Positions 34,641 through 41,005 of a DNA stretch of 46,841 nt are shown here, piece by piece; positions within the stretch are counted from its first letter, which is position 1, and each line of letters opens with the position of its first letter. The position numbers were made by a program, and so were the translations under genes. This DNA is from Dehalococcoidia bacterium (GTDB taxonomy: Bacteria; Chloroflexota; Dehalococcoidia; GIF9; AB-539-J10): the NCBI GenBank assembly GCA_030606765.1, contig JAUWFX010000002.1, positions 1 to 46,841 of the forward strand. Reading direction: 5' to 3'. The notes under the pieces are model-generated. The model had not been told where the DNA came from. It was given only the letters and a program-made list of their open reading frames with translations, and made no database searches.

Positions 34641-35365
34641 AGCCTTATTATCAAGATAAGTGGGTAACAATCTATCATGGGGATTGCCGGGAGATATTGC
34701 CACAGCTTGATATTAAGGTGGATTTGGTGCTGACTGACCCGCCTTATAGTAGCGGAACTAGACAGGCAACTAATCGAACAGCTAGTAATATTCCTAAGCG
34801 TGGTGAACGATGGAATCCTGAAAGAGCGGGAATAATTTGGGATACATCATATTCATCTTTTGGGTTATCAGTCTTTATGAATTGGTTTTATAGAGCAGTT
34901 AAAAACCTCATGACTAACGGAGCACATATCTACACATTTATTGATTGGCGACAATACCCCTTGCTCACTATGAGTATTGAGTCTGCAGGTTTGTTCATAA
35001 ACAATTTGCTTATTTGGGATAAAGGTGTGTATGCGTTGGGTGGGAATTATAGAAGTCAGCATGAGTTATTGGTGTTCGCTAGTAATGGCACAGCAAAGCC
35101 GCTTATTCGACATGATATAGGCAATGTCTTGCAATGTAAGCGAATATCTAATGGCAATCACCCAACAGAAAAACCAGTTGAACTTCTGCAAATTATCTGG
35201 AGGGCAACAAATGCAGAACTAGGGCTAGATTCTTTTATGGGAACTGGTTCAACATTAATTGCTGCCAAAAAGGAAAATCGCCGATGTATCGGTATCGAAA
35301 TAGAAGAGAAATACTGCGAGATAGCAGCTCGGCGGTGTTCTCAAGAAGTTATGGAATTGCTATGA
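34637..35365 (+). CDS. DNA adenine/cytosine-N4 methyltransferase (beta class layout)
   Basis: The 242-residue protein has motif IV DPPY (VDLVLTDPPYSSGTR) near the N-terminus, before the AdoMet-binding motif I (LDSFMGTGSTLIAAKK) near the C-terminus and GIEIEEKYCEIAARR. That order is typical of the DNA methylase N-4/N-6 family. HPTEKPVELL is also conserved in the family. It methylates the phage DNA, probably against host restriction. The target sequence cannot be told. No partner endonuclease is next to it. Confidence 0.92.
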   Translation: MKPYYQDKWVTIYHGDCREILPQLDIKVDLVLTDPPYSSGTRQATNRTASNIPKRGERWNPERAGIIWDTSYSSFGLSVFMNWFYRAVKNLMTNGAHIYTFIDWRQYPLLTMSIESAGLFINNLLIWDKGVYALGGNYRSQHELLVFASNGTAKPLIRHDIGNVLQCKRISNGNHPTEKPVELLQIIWRATNAELGLDSFMGTGSTLIAAKKENRRCIGIEIEEKYCEIAARRCSQEVMELL

Positions 35366-35844
35366 CTGACGACTATTATCCTTATCCCTGGCAGATAAAT
35401 TATAGCCAGTGGCAAATCAGGTGGCTATTAAAGCCAGGGCATTGGAATTTTATAAAAGTCGGACAATGGCCGTTCTCTATTCAGGATGATGTAATGAGCC
35501 GCGCTGGTGTAAGCCATCACGCAGCCTTTGAGATGATTAGCTTGGTTAAAGTTGAGCTAGAAATGAGGTTGGAAAGTGTTGGCAAGGATGGGTATTTATG
35601 CTTGGCCCGTTATTATAACGAGTATGAAGATGAACGCATTGCCAGGATGTTTAATGTCCCTTATGAAAGAGTTAGGAAACGTATTAAACGAGCGATGGTA
35701 TATATTTCAGGAAAAAGGAAGAGAATCACATATAGCGAATGGATTTCGAATGGGTGGCACGAAACTCCAAGATTTAGGAAAACACCCATTGGTGTTTTAA
35801 GGAATTCTGGCTACGAGATTAAGGAAAACACCTTTCATAGCTAA
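35362..35844 (+). CDS. Sigma-region-4-like late regulator candidate
   Basis: Start chosen at 35,362, an ATGA overlap with the methyltransferase, rather than the longer frame. The 160-residue protein has YNEYEDERIARMFNVPYERVRKRIKRAMVY, a helix-turn-helix of the sigma70-r4/ArpU/antiterminator-Q type, with a basic C-terminus. It probably activates or antiterminates transcription; the target is unknown. Confidence 0.6.
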   Translation: MTDDYYPYPWQINYSQWQIRWLLKPGHWNFIKVGQWPFSIQDDVMSRAGVSHHAAFEMISLVKVELEMRLESVGKDGYLCLARYYNEYEDERIARMFNVPYERVRKRIKRAMVYISGKRKRITYSEWISNGWHETPRFRKTPIGVLRNSGYEIKENTFHS

Positions 35845-35846
35845 AA

Positions 35847-36122
35847 ATGGACTGTCCGTTTATTAAAGGAAAACCTGAACACGACACTGAAGAGGATAAA
35901 GAGATATGCCTTAACTGTCCTCGCTGGCCTCTACCCTGCGTCTATGAGTTTGAAGCTAGGCGAGACAAACCTAACATAAAAAGAGCTAAAGCTGAACGAA
36001 ACGCTGAGATTAGGAATTTGTCAACCGAAGGGAAAACTACGATAGAATTAGCGGAATTATTTGGTCTCAGTGAGCGGACAATTCAGGGGATAACGCAGAA
36101 AAATGCTAAAAAAGTTGCGTAA
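35847..36122 (+). CDS. Small regulator: Cys cluster plus HTH
   Basis: The N-terminus has CPFIKGK, ICLNCPRWPLPC, a CxxC-CxxxxxC cluster that may bind zinc. The C-terminal half has IRNLSTEGKTTIELAELFGL and SERTIQGITQK, a resolvase-like helix-turn-helix. A DNA-binding regulator is likely. It follows the late-regulator candidate and is the last gene before the structured region. Confidence 0.6.
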   Translation: MDCPFIKGKPEHDTEEDKEICLNCPRWPLPCVYEFEARRDKPNIKRAKAERNAEIRNLSTEGKTTIELAELFGLSERTIQGITQKNAKKVA

Positions 36123-36142
36123 TTCTGTGAATGTGATAAAAT
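36115..36142 (+). promoter_or_regulatory. Possible promoter ahead of the structured leader
   Basis: TTGCGT (36,115-36,120) is 16 bases from TAAAAT (36,137-36,142). A second perfect TTGACA (36,142-36,147) has no well-placed -10. A start near 36,149 would put the structured leader at the 5' end of the transcript. Confidence 0.35.
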
Positions 36143-36169
36143 TGACAACGGGTATATCGTTATGCCTTA

Positions 36170-36269
36170 AAAGCTCCTGGGTAACGATTGGTCAGTTCAA
36201 ACTGGCAGCATCCGTAGAGATGCGGGAAACTATCGCTGGGAGCTTTGTAGCTCGCCTGCCAAGTGCAGG
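36170..36269 (+). ncRNA. Structured leader RNA (possible cis-regulator)
   Basis: AAAGCTCC (36,170-36,177) pairs with GGAGCTTT (36,239-36,246) and closes a junction. Inside are CGAT/ATCG (36,185-36,188 with 36,232-36,235), CAGT-TCAA-ACTG (36,193-36,204) and GCATC/GATGC (36,208-36,212 with 36,219-36,223). A further hairpin CCTGC/GCAGG (36,255-36,269) abuts the AGGAGG ribosome site of the membrane-protein gene. The shape is like a riboswitch or ribozyme, but it matches none I know. tRNA is excluded, as the arms do not fit. Confidence 0.6.
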
Positions 36270-36282
36270 AGGAGTATAGAGT

Positions 36283-36402
36283 ATGTTTTGGCACATAAAG
36301 TATATGACTAGAGGGGATAAGATTTCATTTGGAGTGGGTGTAGCTGTCATCGCCACTGGAATAACAATGCTGACCCTTTTTGCTCTTGGGTTTCTCAATT
36401 GA
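36283..36402 (+). CDS. Small single-TM protein, 39 aa, behind structured leader
   Basis: AGGAGG lies about ten bases before the ATG, right beside a hairpin. The protein has a charged N-terminus (MFWHIKYMTRGDK) and one hydrophobic segment (FGVGVAVIATGITMLTLFAL). It ends FLN. It is flanked on both sides by structured RNA. Membrane-toxin, holin-like or leader peptide roles are all possible. Confidence 0.55.
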   Translation: MFWHIKYMTRGDKISFGVGVAVIATGITMLTLFALGFLN

Positions 36403-36406
36403 AAAG

Positions 36407-36479
36407 GTAGGGTGCAACACTGGTGGGCGAGTCTAGCACGCTCAAGGTTAAATGGCGTGAGTAAGCACACCAGCCCTAC
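36407..36479 (+). ncRNA. Compact structured RNA element, about 73 nt
   Basis: GTAGGG (36,407-36,412) pairs with CCCTAC (36,474-36,479). CTGGTG (36,420-36,425) pairs with CACCAG (36,468-36,473), directly stacked on the first. CACGC (36,437-36,441) pairs with GCGTG (36,455-36,459). The length is tRNA-like but the arms are not those of a tRNA. It lies between the small TM gene and the DUF1828-like gene, so it could act on either. Confidence 0.55.
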
Positions 36480-36497
36480 TCTACTAGAGGTGTAAAT

Positions 36498-36893
36498 ATG
36501 AATGACCAATGTGAAGAATTGAAGGAACGATTACAAAAATTCCTAGGGGATGGTGTGACAGCTCGCCCAACTAGAGATAATGGATGTTTGCTTCAAATAC
36601 CTTTTCGGGATGCGGATGGAGACCCAATCCGAATAGCTGTTTACCATAGCGGTGACTTAATTGTACTTAATGATGTAGGTGCCATCGCAGGAAATCTTTT
36701 TACTCTCGGCCAACATACTCAGGATACACCTGCTTTCAAACTCCTTCGAAACCTAGAGAAGGCTTACGGATTGAAACTCGATTTTGACAATGGTCGAATA
36801 ACAGCGGCTGTAACCGAGGACGAGATGTATGATGCCCTCATGGATTTCAGTAAAGTGGTTCTCACCATGCTAACCGCGATTCCTCACCTCTAA
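36498..36893 (+). CDS. DUF1828-like protein
   Basis: The 131-residue protein has the DUF1828 pattern: IPFRDADGDPIRIAVYHSGD, LIVLNDVGAIAGNLFTLG, then AFKLLRNLEKAYGLKLD. The family is found in phages and mobile elements and is without known function. It has an acidic N-terminus and helical C-terminus. AGAGGTG precedes the ATG. Confidence 0.6.
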   Translation: MNDQCEELKERLQKFLGDGVTARPTRDNGCLLQIPFRDADGDPIRIAVYHSGDLIVLNDVGAIAGNLFTLGQHTQDTPAFKLLRNLEKAYGLKLDFDNGRITAAVTEDEMYDALMDFSKVVLTMLTAIPHL

Positions 36894-36937
36894 ATCCAAA
36901 ATTGGAAATAACAATTATGTTAAATAGGGAGGATAAA

Positions 36938-37129
36938 GTGGGATATTTAGAACTAGATAGCCTAGTAATTAAAGAGGATAAGAAGGTAGTGAAGGTCAAA
37001 AGTGGTGGGATGGATATTAATCTTCCAGATATGCTCCCAAGGCGTATATACTCTACTGATTTTAAGGGGGGAAGATATTATTACTATACCGCCGACAATC
37101 GCACCCTAGAGATTTATAAAGCTGAGTAA
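36938..37129 (+). CDS. Hypothetical protein, 63 aa, GTG start
   Basis: Start chosen at GTG 36,938 because GGGAGG (36,927-36,932) is at the right distance; ATG 36,917 is an in-frame alternative. Beta-rich with alternating Lys/Val (LVIKEDKKVVKVKSGG). The stop overlaps the next ATG by one base. Confidence 0.6.
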   Translation: MGYLELDSLVIKEDKKVVKVKSGGMDINLPDMLPRRIYSTDFKGGRYYYYTADNRTLEIYKAE

Positions 37130-37353
37130 TGAGCCGATACAAGAAACTAAAGTTTGGTGAAGCCTTCAGGGTTGATTTAGCAAAAGGTTCTTTAATGGAG
37201 GCTTGTTGCGATTGTGGTTCTGTTCACCTATGGCAATTCCACCATATCAAGGATGATGTTTGGGATTTTGCTGTATTCCCTCAACCTAGACGCACAGCAC
37301 AACTAAGGCGGCACAATTATGGGTTTTTACAACAAGAGGGGAAATTCATATAG
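37129..37353 (+). CDS. Small zinc-ribbon-like protein, 74 aa
   Basis: Contains ACCDCGSVHLWQFHHIK, a CxCG motif followed by two histidines that can complete a zinc site; the C-terminus is basic and aromatic. It starts in TAATG overlap. It is the last gene before the second structured RNA. Confidence 0.6.
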   Translation: MSRYKKLKFGEAFRVDLAKGSLMEACCDCGSVHLWQFHHIKDDVWDFAVFPQPRRTAQLRRHNYGFLQQEGKFI

Positions 37354-37366
37354 GGTGGCTTTTGCT

Positions 37367-37576
37367 GTGTTGGTGTCCTTAATATCGGCACTAGTAGGGG
37401 AGTTTTCTAGGAACAGGATGCCGAGCCAGCACCGAATCTTCCTCGCCATTCCCTTTAAGAATTGGCGAGGTTTGCTTATCCCCCCTAGAGTGAGTAGCTC
37501 TAGGTCGACAGCCCTTCGCAAGAAGGCTGTTTCAATGAGGGGCTTATCCTCTGCGCTCAGTGGGGGAACGCCCCTC
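37367..37576 (+). ncRNA. Second large structured RNA candidate (~210 nt)
   Basis: Six helices tile this gap: 37,367-37,373 with 37,426-37,432 (7, one wobble); 37,385-37,390 with 37,419-37,424 (6); 37,441-37,448 with 37,463-37,470 (8); 37,484-37,490 with 37,498-37,504 (7); 37,508-37,517 with 37,522-37,530 (9 pairs, one bulge, GCAA tetraloop); 37,537-37,543 with 37,570-37,576 (7). A 93-codon frame crosses it, but its composition (Ser/Arg/Pro-rich) and overlap with the upstream gene argue against coding. The first helix is almost the same as one in the RNA at 28,304-28,359. Confidence 0.7.
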
Positions 37577-37596
37577 GCTCTTTATAAGGAGTTCGC

Positions 37597-37830
37597 ATGA
37601 TGTATGATTATCCTCCTGAGTGGAGAACATTTACGGGTGAACCGCCAATGGACACAGGATTGTTAGAATTAACAGAATTAGTTCGTGCTATCCGAAACCG
37701 GTGTGATATTTATATGCTAGCTTGCGATAATCCCGAAGCCCACCGGTTATTGCCAACTTTACTAGAGGACTTATACGATGATGCTCAAACTATAATAGAC
37801 GAGTATTGCATAGAGAGGAATGATGATTAA
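37597..37830 (+). CDS. Hypothetical protein, 77 aa
   Basis: AAGGAG lies at 37,586-37,591; the start could be 37,597 or 37,600. Acidic and helical (LLELTELVRAIRNRCDIYML, LLEDLYDDAQTIIDEYC). No family recognised. It is the first gene after the structured RNA. Confidence 0.6.
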   Translation: MMYDYPPEWRTFTGEPPMDTGLLELTELVRAIRNRCDIYMLACDNPEAHRLLPTLLEDLYDDAQTIIDEYCIERNDD

Positions 37831-37948
37831 GGCATATTGCCACAAGATAAAGTCTGGCACTTATGAGGCTGGGTTATTTTGGATGAAAATGTGTCCCACG
37901 TATGTGAAATTTATTAAGTTTCTTAAACTATTCAGAGGACTTAAGTAA
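37820..37948 (+). CDS. Small basic protein, 42 aa
   Basis: GAGAGGA site upstream; starts at 37,820 or 37,823, overlapping the previous stop, and overlaps the next ATG by one base. Lys/Phe/Tyr-rich (FIKFLKLFRGLK). No family. Confidence 0.5.
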   Translation: MMIKAYCHKIKSGTYEAGLFWMKMCPTYVKFIKFLKLFRGLK

Positions 37949-38052
37949 TGATTGACTGGCGAGAGATAGCTATTTGTATATTATGCTGTGAGGCAGTCCA
38001 CTTGATTATTCACTATGCAATACCCCGATTAAAGCGTTATGTTAAAAGCTAA
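37948..38052 (+). CDS. Small membrane-like peptide, 34 aa
   Basis: One-base overlap with both neighbours (TAATG at each end). One short hydrophobic segment (IAICILCCEAVHLIIHYAI) and a basic end (RLKRYVKS). Packing supports translation; role unknown. Confidence 0.5.
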   Translation: MIDWREIAICILCCEAVHLIIHYAIPRLKRYVKS

Positions 38053-38894
38053 TGCAAGCATTTAAGTGGTATGGCAAGGTACTGGCAAGAAACCTTACAC
38101 AGCTAAGGTTAATCATCCTGTCAGATTTACACTTAGGGAATCCCTATTGTTCGGAAAAGCATTTTCTTCGTACAGTAGATTGGTGTGCTAATACAGAAGA
38201 TTGTGTTGTGATGCTTAATGGCGATTTATGTGAATCTGCGATTAGGACATCGGTGGGCGATATTTACCACCAAGTAGGAAGTCCTGACGACCAGAAGAAA
38301 CAGGTTGTCAAATGGCTACTTCCAATCAAAGACAAGATTCTCGGTATGACTACTGGGAATCACGAACATCGAATCTGGCGTGATTCTGGTACAGATATAT
38401 CTGACTATATCGCTGAGAAATTAGAGGTTCCCTACCGACCAGAGGGTATGCTTTATAAACTCAGCTTTGGAGATAACAATAATCGGACTGCCGATAAGCC
38501 TTATGTGTTTTGGATTTATATTACTCACGGCTATGGTGGAGCCAGGACAAGGGGTGCGAAAGCTGTCAAAGTAGAGAGGTTATCTTATTGGCAATTAGCC
38601 GATATATTAGCTATGTCCCACGACCACGAGGTTAATGTTGCGCCATCCGTCAGATTTGAAGCTGACCCTAGAGGTACAGAGATAGAGCATGGCTTTATGA
38701 CAGGGGTGGTAAGAGAGAAAAGAATTATGCTAGTTAAAACCAATGCGTATGTTAAATTTGGTGGCTATGCGGAGATTGGAGGATTTAGCCCTTCAGATTT
38801 ATCAACGCCAGTCATAAATTTATTGACTCCCAGTAGTCCATTGTGGAGCCAATGCCCTGATAAGCCAGAACAGGGTGTAAAGGTGTGGGTATAA
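38052..38894 (+). CDS. Calcineurin-like metallophosphoesterase
   Basis: All core motifs of the family are present in order: LSDLHLGN near residue 25, LNGDLCE near 56, TTGNHEHRIW near 102, ITHGYGG near 158 and MSHDHEV near 188. These residues hold two metal ions. The substrate in phages is unknown; it may cleave nucleotides or phosphodiesters. It begins in a TAATG overlap. Confidence 0.88.
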   Translation: MQAFKWYGKVLARNLTQLRLIILSDLHLGNPYCSEKHFLRTVDWCANTEDCVVMLNGDLCESAIRTSVGDIYHQVGSPDDQKKQVVKWLLPIKDKILGMTTGNHEHRIWRDSGTDISDYIAEKLEVPYRPEGMLYKLSFGDNNNRTADKPYVFWIYITHGYGGARTRGAKAVKVERLSYWQLADILAMSHDHEVNVAPSVRFEADPRGTEIEHGFMTGVVREKRIMLVKTNAYVKFGGYAEIGGFSPSDLSTPVINLLTPSSPLWSQCPDKPEQGVKVWV

Positions 38895-38912
38895 ACCCAC
38901 TTACGATTATAG

Positions 38913-39104
38913 ATGTTGGGTTATATCATAGGCTTATTAGGGATGTGGATATTTAGCGATGCTATTTATTCCTACACTTTGTATATCAATGCTCCTAGCT
39001 ATGATGGCAAAAAAAGGCAAACTTGGAGGCAAGACCATTGGGTAAGAGCGGTAAGAGCAGGAGCAGCTATGGCGATTATGATTATAGGGGGTATTTTAAT
39101 ATAA
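38913..39104 (+). CDS. Small membrane protein, two TM
   Basis: TM1 about residues 3-27 (YIIGLLGMWIFSDAIYSYTL) and TM2 about 47-63 (AVRAGAAMAIMIIGGILI), with a basic loop between (GKKRQTWRQDH). It is the first of several small membrane proteins in this block. A holin or antiholin role is possible. Confidence 0.6.
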   Translation: MLGYIIGLLGMWIFSDAIYSYTLYINAPSYDGKKRQTWRQDHWVRAVRAGAAMAIMIIGGILI

Positions 39105-39119
39105 AGCTAGAAAAGGAGA

Positions 39120-39344
39120 GTGAGAGTGGGTGAGATTATTAGGTATATTCATCATGGAGTAGAAGTAGCGGTAGATGAAGAATTGAAAGGAAGGCATAGA
39201 ACACATTGCTTATGTTTTCGGTGCGGGTTATTCAAGCCCAATACACCTGAGAATTGCGACTTAGCTGAGCAGAATTATCGGGCTTGCAAAATCAATGGAA
39301 TGACTATGCCTGTCTATGAATGCCCTAAATTTGTGGAGCTATAA
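39120..39344 (+). CDS. Small Cys-rich protein, 74 aa, GTG start
   Basis: AAAGGAGAG lies just upstream; GTG at 39,120 or 39,126 is the start. HCLCFRCGLF, NCDLAEQNYRACK and ECPKF supply six cysteines. It resembles zinc-binding proteins in phage early regions. No exact family. Confidence 0.6.
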   Translation: MRVGEIIRYIHHGVEVAVDEELKGRHRTHCLCFRCGLFKPNTPENCDLAEQNYRACKINGMTMPVYECPKFVEL

Positions 39345-39358
39345 AGGGGAAATAAGAT

Positions 39359-39544
39359 ATGACTGAGTTTAAACAGCACGCAAGACCTCTTTCAATGACA
39401 TTTTGCGTAGTCGCCTTAATTATTGCAGGGGTATCTGAAGCATTTGGTTATCCCTTCCCAAGATGGCTTATAACCTTTTGCTTGGCTTATGTAGGTGAGT
39501 GGAGCATTGAGCGAGGTATCAGAAAAGGCAAAGGAGGAGAATGA
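39359..39544 (+). CDS. Small membrane protein, holin-like candidate
   Basis: Two hydrophobic segments, residues about 10-30 (LSMTFCVVALIIAGVSEAFG) and 35-48 (WLITFCLAYVGEW), and a charged end (IERGIRKGKGG). This 'RP.S...VGEW..ERGIRK' form is seen in small phage membrane proteins called holin-like. It overlaps the next gene as ATGA. Confidence 0.55.
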   Translation: MTEFKQHARPLSMTFCVVALIIAGVSEAFGYPFPRWLITFCLAYVGEWSIERGIRKGKGGE

Positions 39545-39693
39545 AACACTGGAAGGTAATAGCATCAGGTATTATGGCGGTAATCGGGATTGTGTTCGTA
39601 TCGCTCGGTATACATTTCAACCTTCACTTCGGGCTTATCACAGCTGGTAATGTCTGGATAGTCGGTGCGGTATTATTGGCCTGGATGCGATAG
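39541..39693 (+). CDS. Small membrane protein, paralogue of 34,042
   Basis: 50 residues, two hydrophobic segments: VIASGIMAVIGIVFVSLGI and NVWIVGAVLLAWM. The second is nearly the same as in the protein at 34,042 (TVWIVGAILLLWM). Starts in ATGA overlap. No lysis enzyme is nearby to settle a holin call. Confidence 0.6.
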   Translation: MKHWKVIASGIMAVIGIVFVSLGIHFNLHFGLITAGNVWIVGAVLLAWMR

Positions 39694-39774
39694 GGCTTAA
39701 AATAAAAATATGAGGTGTGGGCTGGTAAAGGAGTTGACTCCGAGTATCCCTACGACCTTGAAAGGAGGTTTGTC

Positions 39775-40047
39775 ATGGGATACTCTCAAAAACAGCGAAT
39801 TGCCTCAGTGTTTAACCGACAGACAAATGGTGGATATAGTGACAATGATAATCGCTACATCATCAATAGAAGAGAGAAGGGGCAGAAGAGGTTTTTTAAG
39901 TGTTGCTGCTGCGGTGAAAAGTTTGACCTCAAGGACTCCGAAGATTATGTCGGGGCGGTAAAGCAGTTTGAACGGCTTGGTAACAAGTGCTATGCTTGCG
40001 GTAATGGCTTCTGTCATTGCAAAGAGACAGGCAAAAAGTGGGGTTAG
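39775..40047 (+). CDS. Zinc-ribbon protein, 90 aa
   Basis: Start chosen at 39,775 because AAAGGAGG (39,761-39,768) precedes it at the right distance. FKCCCCGEKF and CYACGNGFCHC give a four-Cys cluster and a second CxxC. A longer overlapping frame starting at 39,715 lacks a ribosome site. No family beyond zinc ribbon. Confidence 0.65.
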   Translation: MGYSQKQRIASVFNRQTNGGYSDNDNRYIINRREKGQKRFFKCCCCGEKFDLKDSEDYVGAVKQFERLGNKCYACGNGFCHCKETGKKWG

Positions 40048-40081
40048 TGTGTCAAATTCTTAGCCAGTATATAGGAATAAA

Positions 40082-40309
40082 ATGTTCAAGGGTATCAACT
40101 TTAAAGAGTTCCTAAGCACTCACGAAGAATGGCACGCTTTTGTAGAAGGTTTCTGTGATGGCTTCTGTGTGTGGAAGACGCAATGTCAGATGTCTTCCGA
40201 ATTACAGGTAAGCACAGCTAAAGAGCATCACTATTACAACTCTGGTCGTGTTCTAGGTTTTATATCCCTTGTGGTATTTGCAATAGGAACGGTTAAGGTG
40301 CTGACATGA
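40082..40309 (+). CDS. Hypothetical protein with C-terminal TM
   Basis: 75 residues; the N-terminal two thirds are soluble with FVEGFCDGFCVWKTQC, and the end is one TM (VLGFISLVVFAIGTVKVL). Overlaps the next start as ATGA. No family. Confidence 0.55.
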   Translation: MFKGINFKEFLSTHEEWHAFVEGFCDGFCVWKTQCQMSSELQVSTAKEHHYYNSGRVLGFISLVVFAIGTVKVLT

Positions 40310-40449
40310 AAGATAACGAAACAAAAGCTAATGAACCACAAGCTATAACTAGAATATGGCTTAAAGAGGGTGGAAAACAGGAAATACGGTTAACTGACTA
40401 TGATTATGTTTTTGTTTATTACTACAAATTAGGAGAATCAAGCCAATGA
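40306..40449 (+). CDS. Small hypothetical protein, 47 aa
   Basis: ATGA overlap at both ends. Charged N-terminus and Tyr-rich end (LTDYDYVFVYYYKLGESS begins near residue 29). No family. Confidence 0.5.
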   Translation: MKDNETKANEPQAITRIWLKEGGKQEIRLTDYDYVFVYYYKLGESSQ

Positions 40450-40620
40450 AACAGGAGCCTAAAAGACGCATTTGAATGTAGGGAATGCAGGAAAATCACT
40501 GAAGACCCCAAATGGCGAAAGTCATATTATATCTACCAGGGTAAGATGGTGATAATTGAGTATTTCCCAGTCTGCGAGGAATGTGCCAATGAGAAAATAC
40601 CTAACAGAAGAAAAGTTTGA
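40446..40620 (+). pseudogene. Frameshifted zinc-ribbon gene
   Basis: An ATG with AGGAGA upstream opens MKQEPKRRI and stops. Dropping one A from the AAAA run at 40,461-40,464 joins it to an open frame DAFECRECRKITEDPKW...PVCEECANEKIPN that has a clear CxxC...CxxC zinc ribbon and no start of its own. This may be a one-base indel (sequencing, assembly or real) or a programmed +1 frameshift. Confidence 0.6.
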
Positions 40621-40774
40621 GGAATGGAAGAGTAACGATTTTCAGCATGTCTCAAAGGCTTGCTCTAGTATGGCTAAGAAGATGGCTAGGATGGAGGGTG
40701 TGGTCTGGGTATTAGTGCCTCTATTGATTGCCATTTTAGCAATGATTGTCCATATTTTGAAGAATGGGATATGA
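40589..40774 (+). CDS. XhlA/holin-accessory-like protein
   Basis: Start chosen at 40,589 (GAGGAA upstream) over a longer frame. The 61-residue protein has a charged helix (EEKFEEWKSNDFQHVSKACS) and one C-terminal TM (VVWVLVPLLIAILAMIVHIL), the layout of the XhlA-type lysis accessory proteins. It is the last plus-strand gene before the convergent minus-strand block. Confidence 0.5.
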   Translation: MRKYLTEEKFEEWKSNDFQHVSKACSSMAKKMARMEGVVWVLVPLLIAILAMIVHILKNGI

Positions 40775-40777
40775 AGG

Positions 40778-40796
40778 GGGGAGTTGCTAACTCCCC
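40778..40796. terminator. Hairpin between convergent transcripts
   Basis: GGGGAGTT (40,778-40,785) and AACTCCCC (40,789-40,796) pair around GCT, just past the stop of the plus-strand block and over the stop of the last minus-strand gene. It lacks a clear T-run. A bidirectional transcription stop is likely. Confidence 0.55.
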
Positions 40797-41005
40797 TTGC
40801 CTTCAGCTTTGGCGAGGGTGGTATTAGCTATCTGTTTAACGCTTTCAGCAGGATAATTACTAAGCGTTTTTAACGCCTCATACATATCATTGGCTGCTTT
40901 GTGTTTAGGGCAATACTCTATAAAGTAGCGTTCACCTTGAGGTATATGTACTTGTCTAACTTGGCAACCGCAGGGGTATTGAGATAGTATTTTCCAGTTT
41001 GGCAT
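40787..41005 (-). CDS. Hypothetical protein, 72 aa
   Basis: Last gene of the minus block. Start overlaps the upstream stop in TAATG, and AAAGGAGG is inside the upstream gene's end. Two Cys pairs (PCGCQ; YCPKHK) could bind zinc. C-terminus MYEALKTL...TTLAKAEGK is shared with the neighbour's MYEFCRELL...QALAKAEGK, showing common ancestry of the ends. Confidence 0.65.
   Translation of the reverse strand: MPNWKILSQYPCGCQVRQVHIPQGERYFIEYCPKHKAANDMYEALKTLSNYPAESVKQIANTTLAKAEGKGS

Noticed and set aside
36170..36246. tRNA gene of 77 nt
   Set aside because: The acceptor-like helix is present, but D-, anticodon- and T-arms do not fit and no GGTTCRANYCC T-arm is found.
37319..37600. 93-codon open frame after the gene at 37,129
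   Set aside because: It overlaps the upstream gene, lacks a ribosome site and runs through six helices; the composition is Ser/Arg/Pro-rich without a family.
39710..39961. Alternative 83-codon frame overlapping the zinc-ribbon gene
   Set aside because: The other frame has a perfect ribosome site at 39,761 and clear CxxC motifs; this frame has neither.
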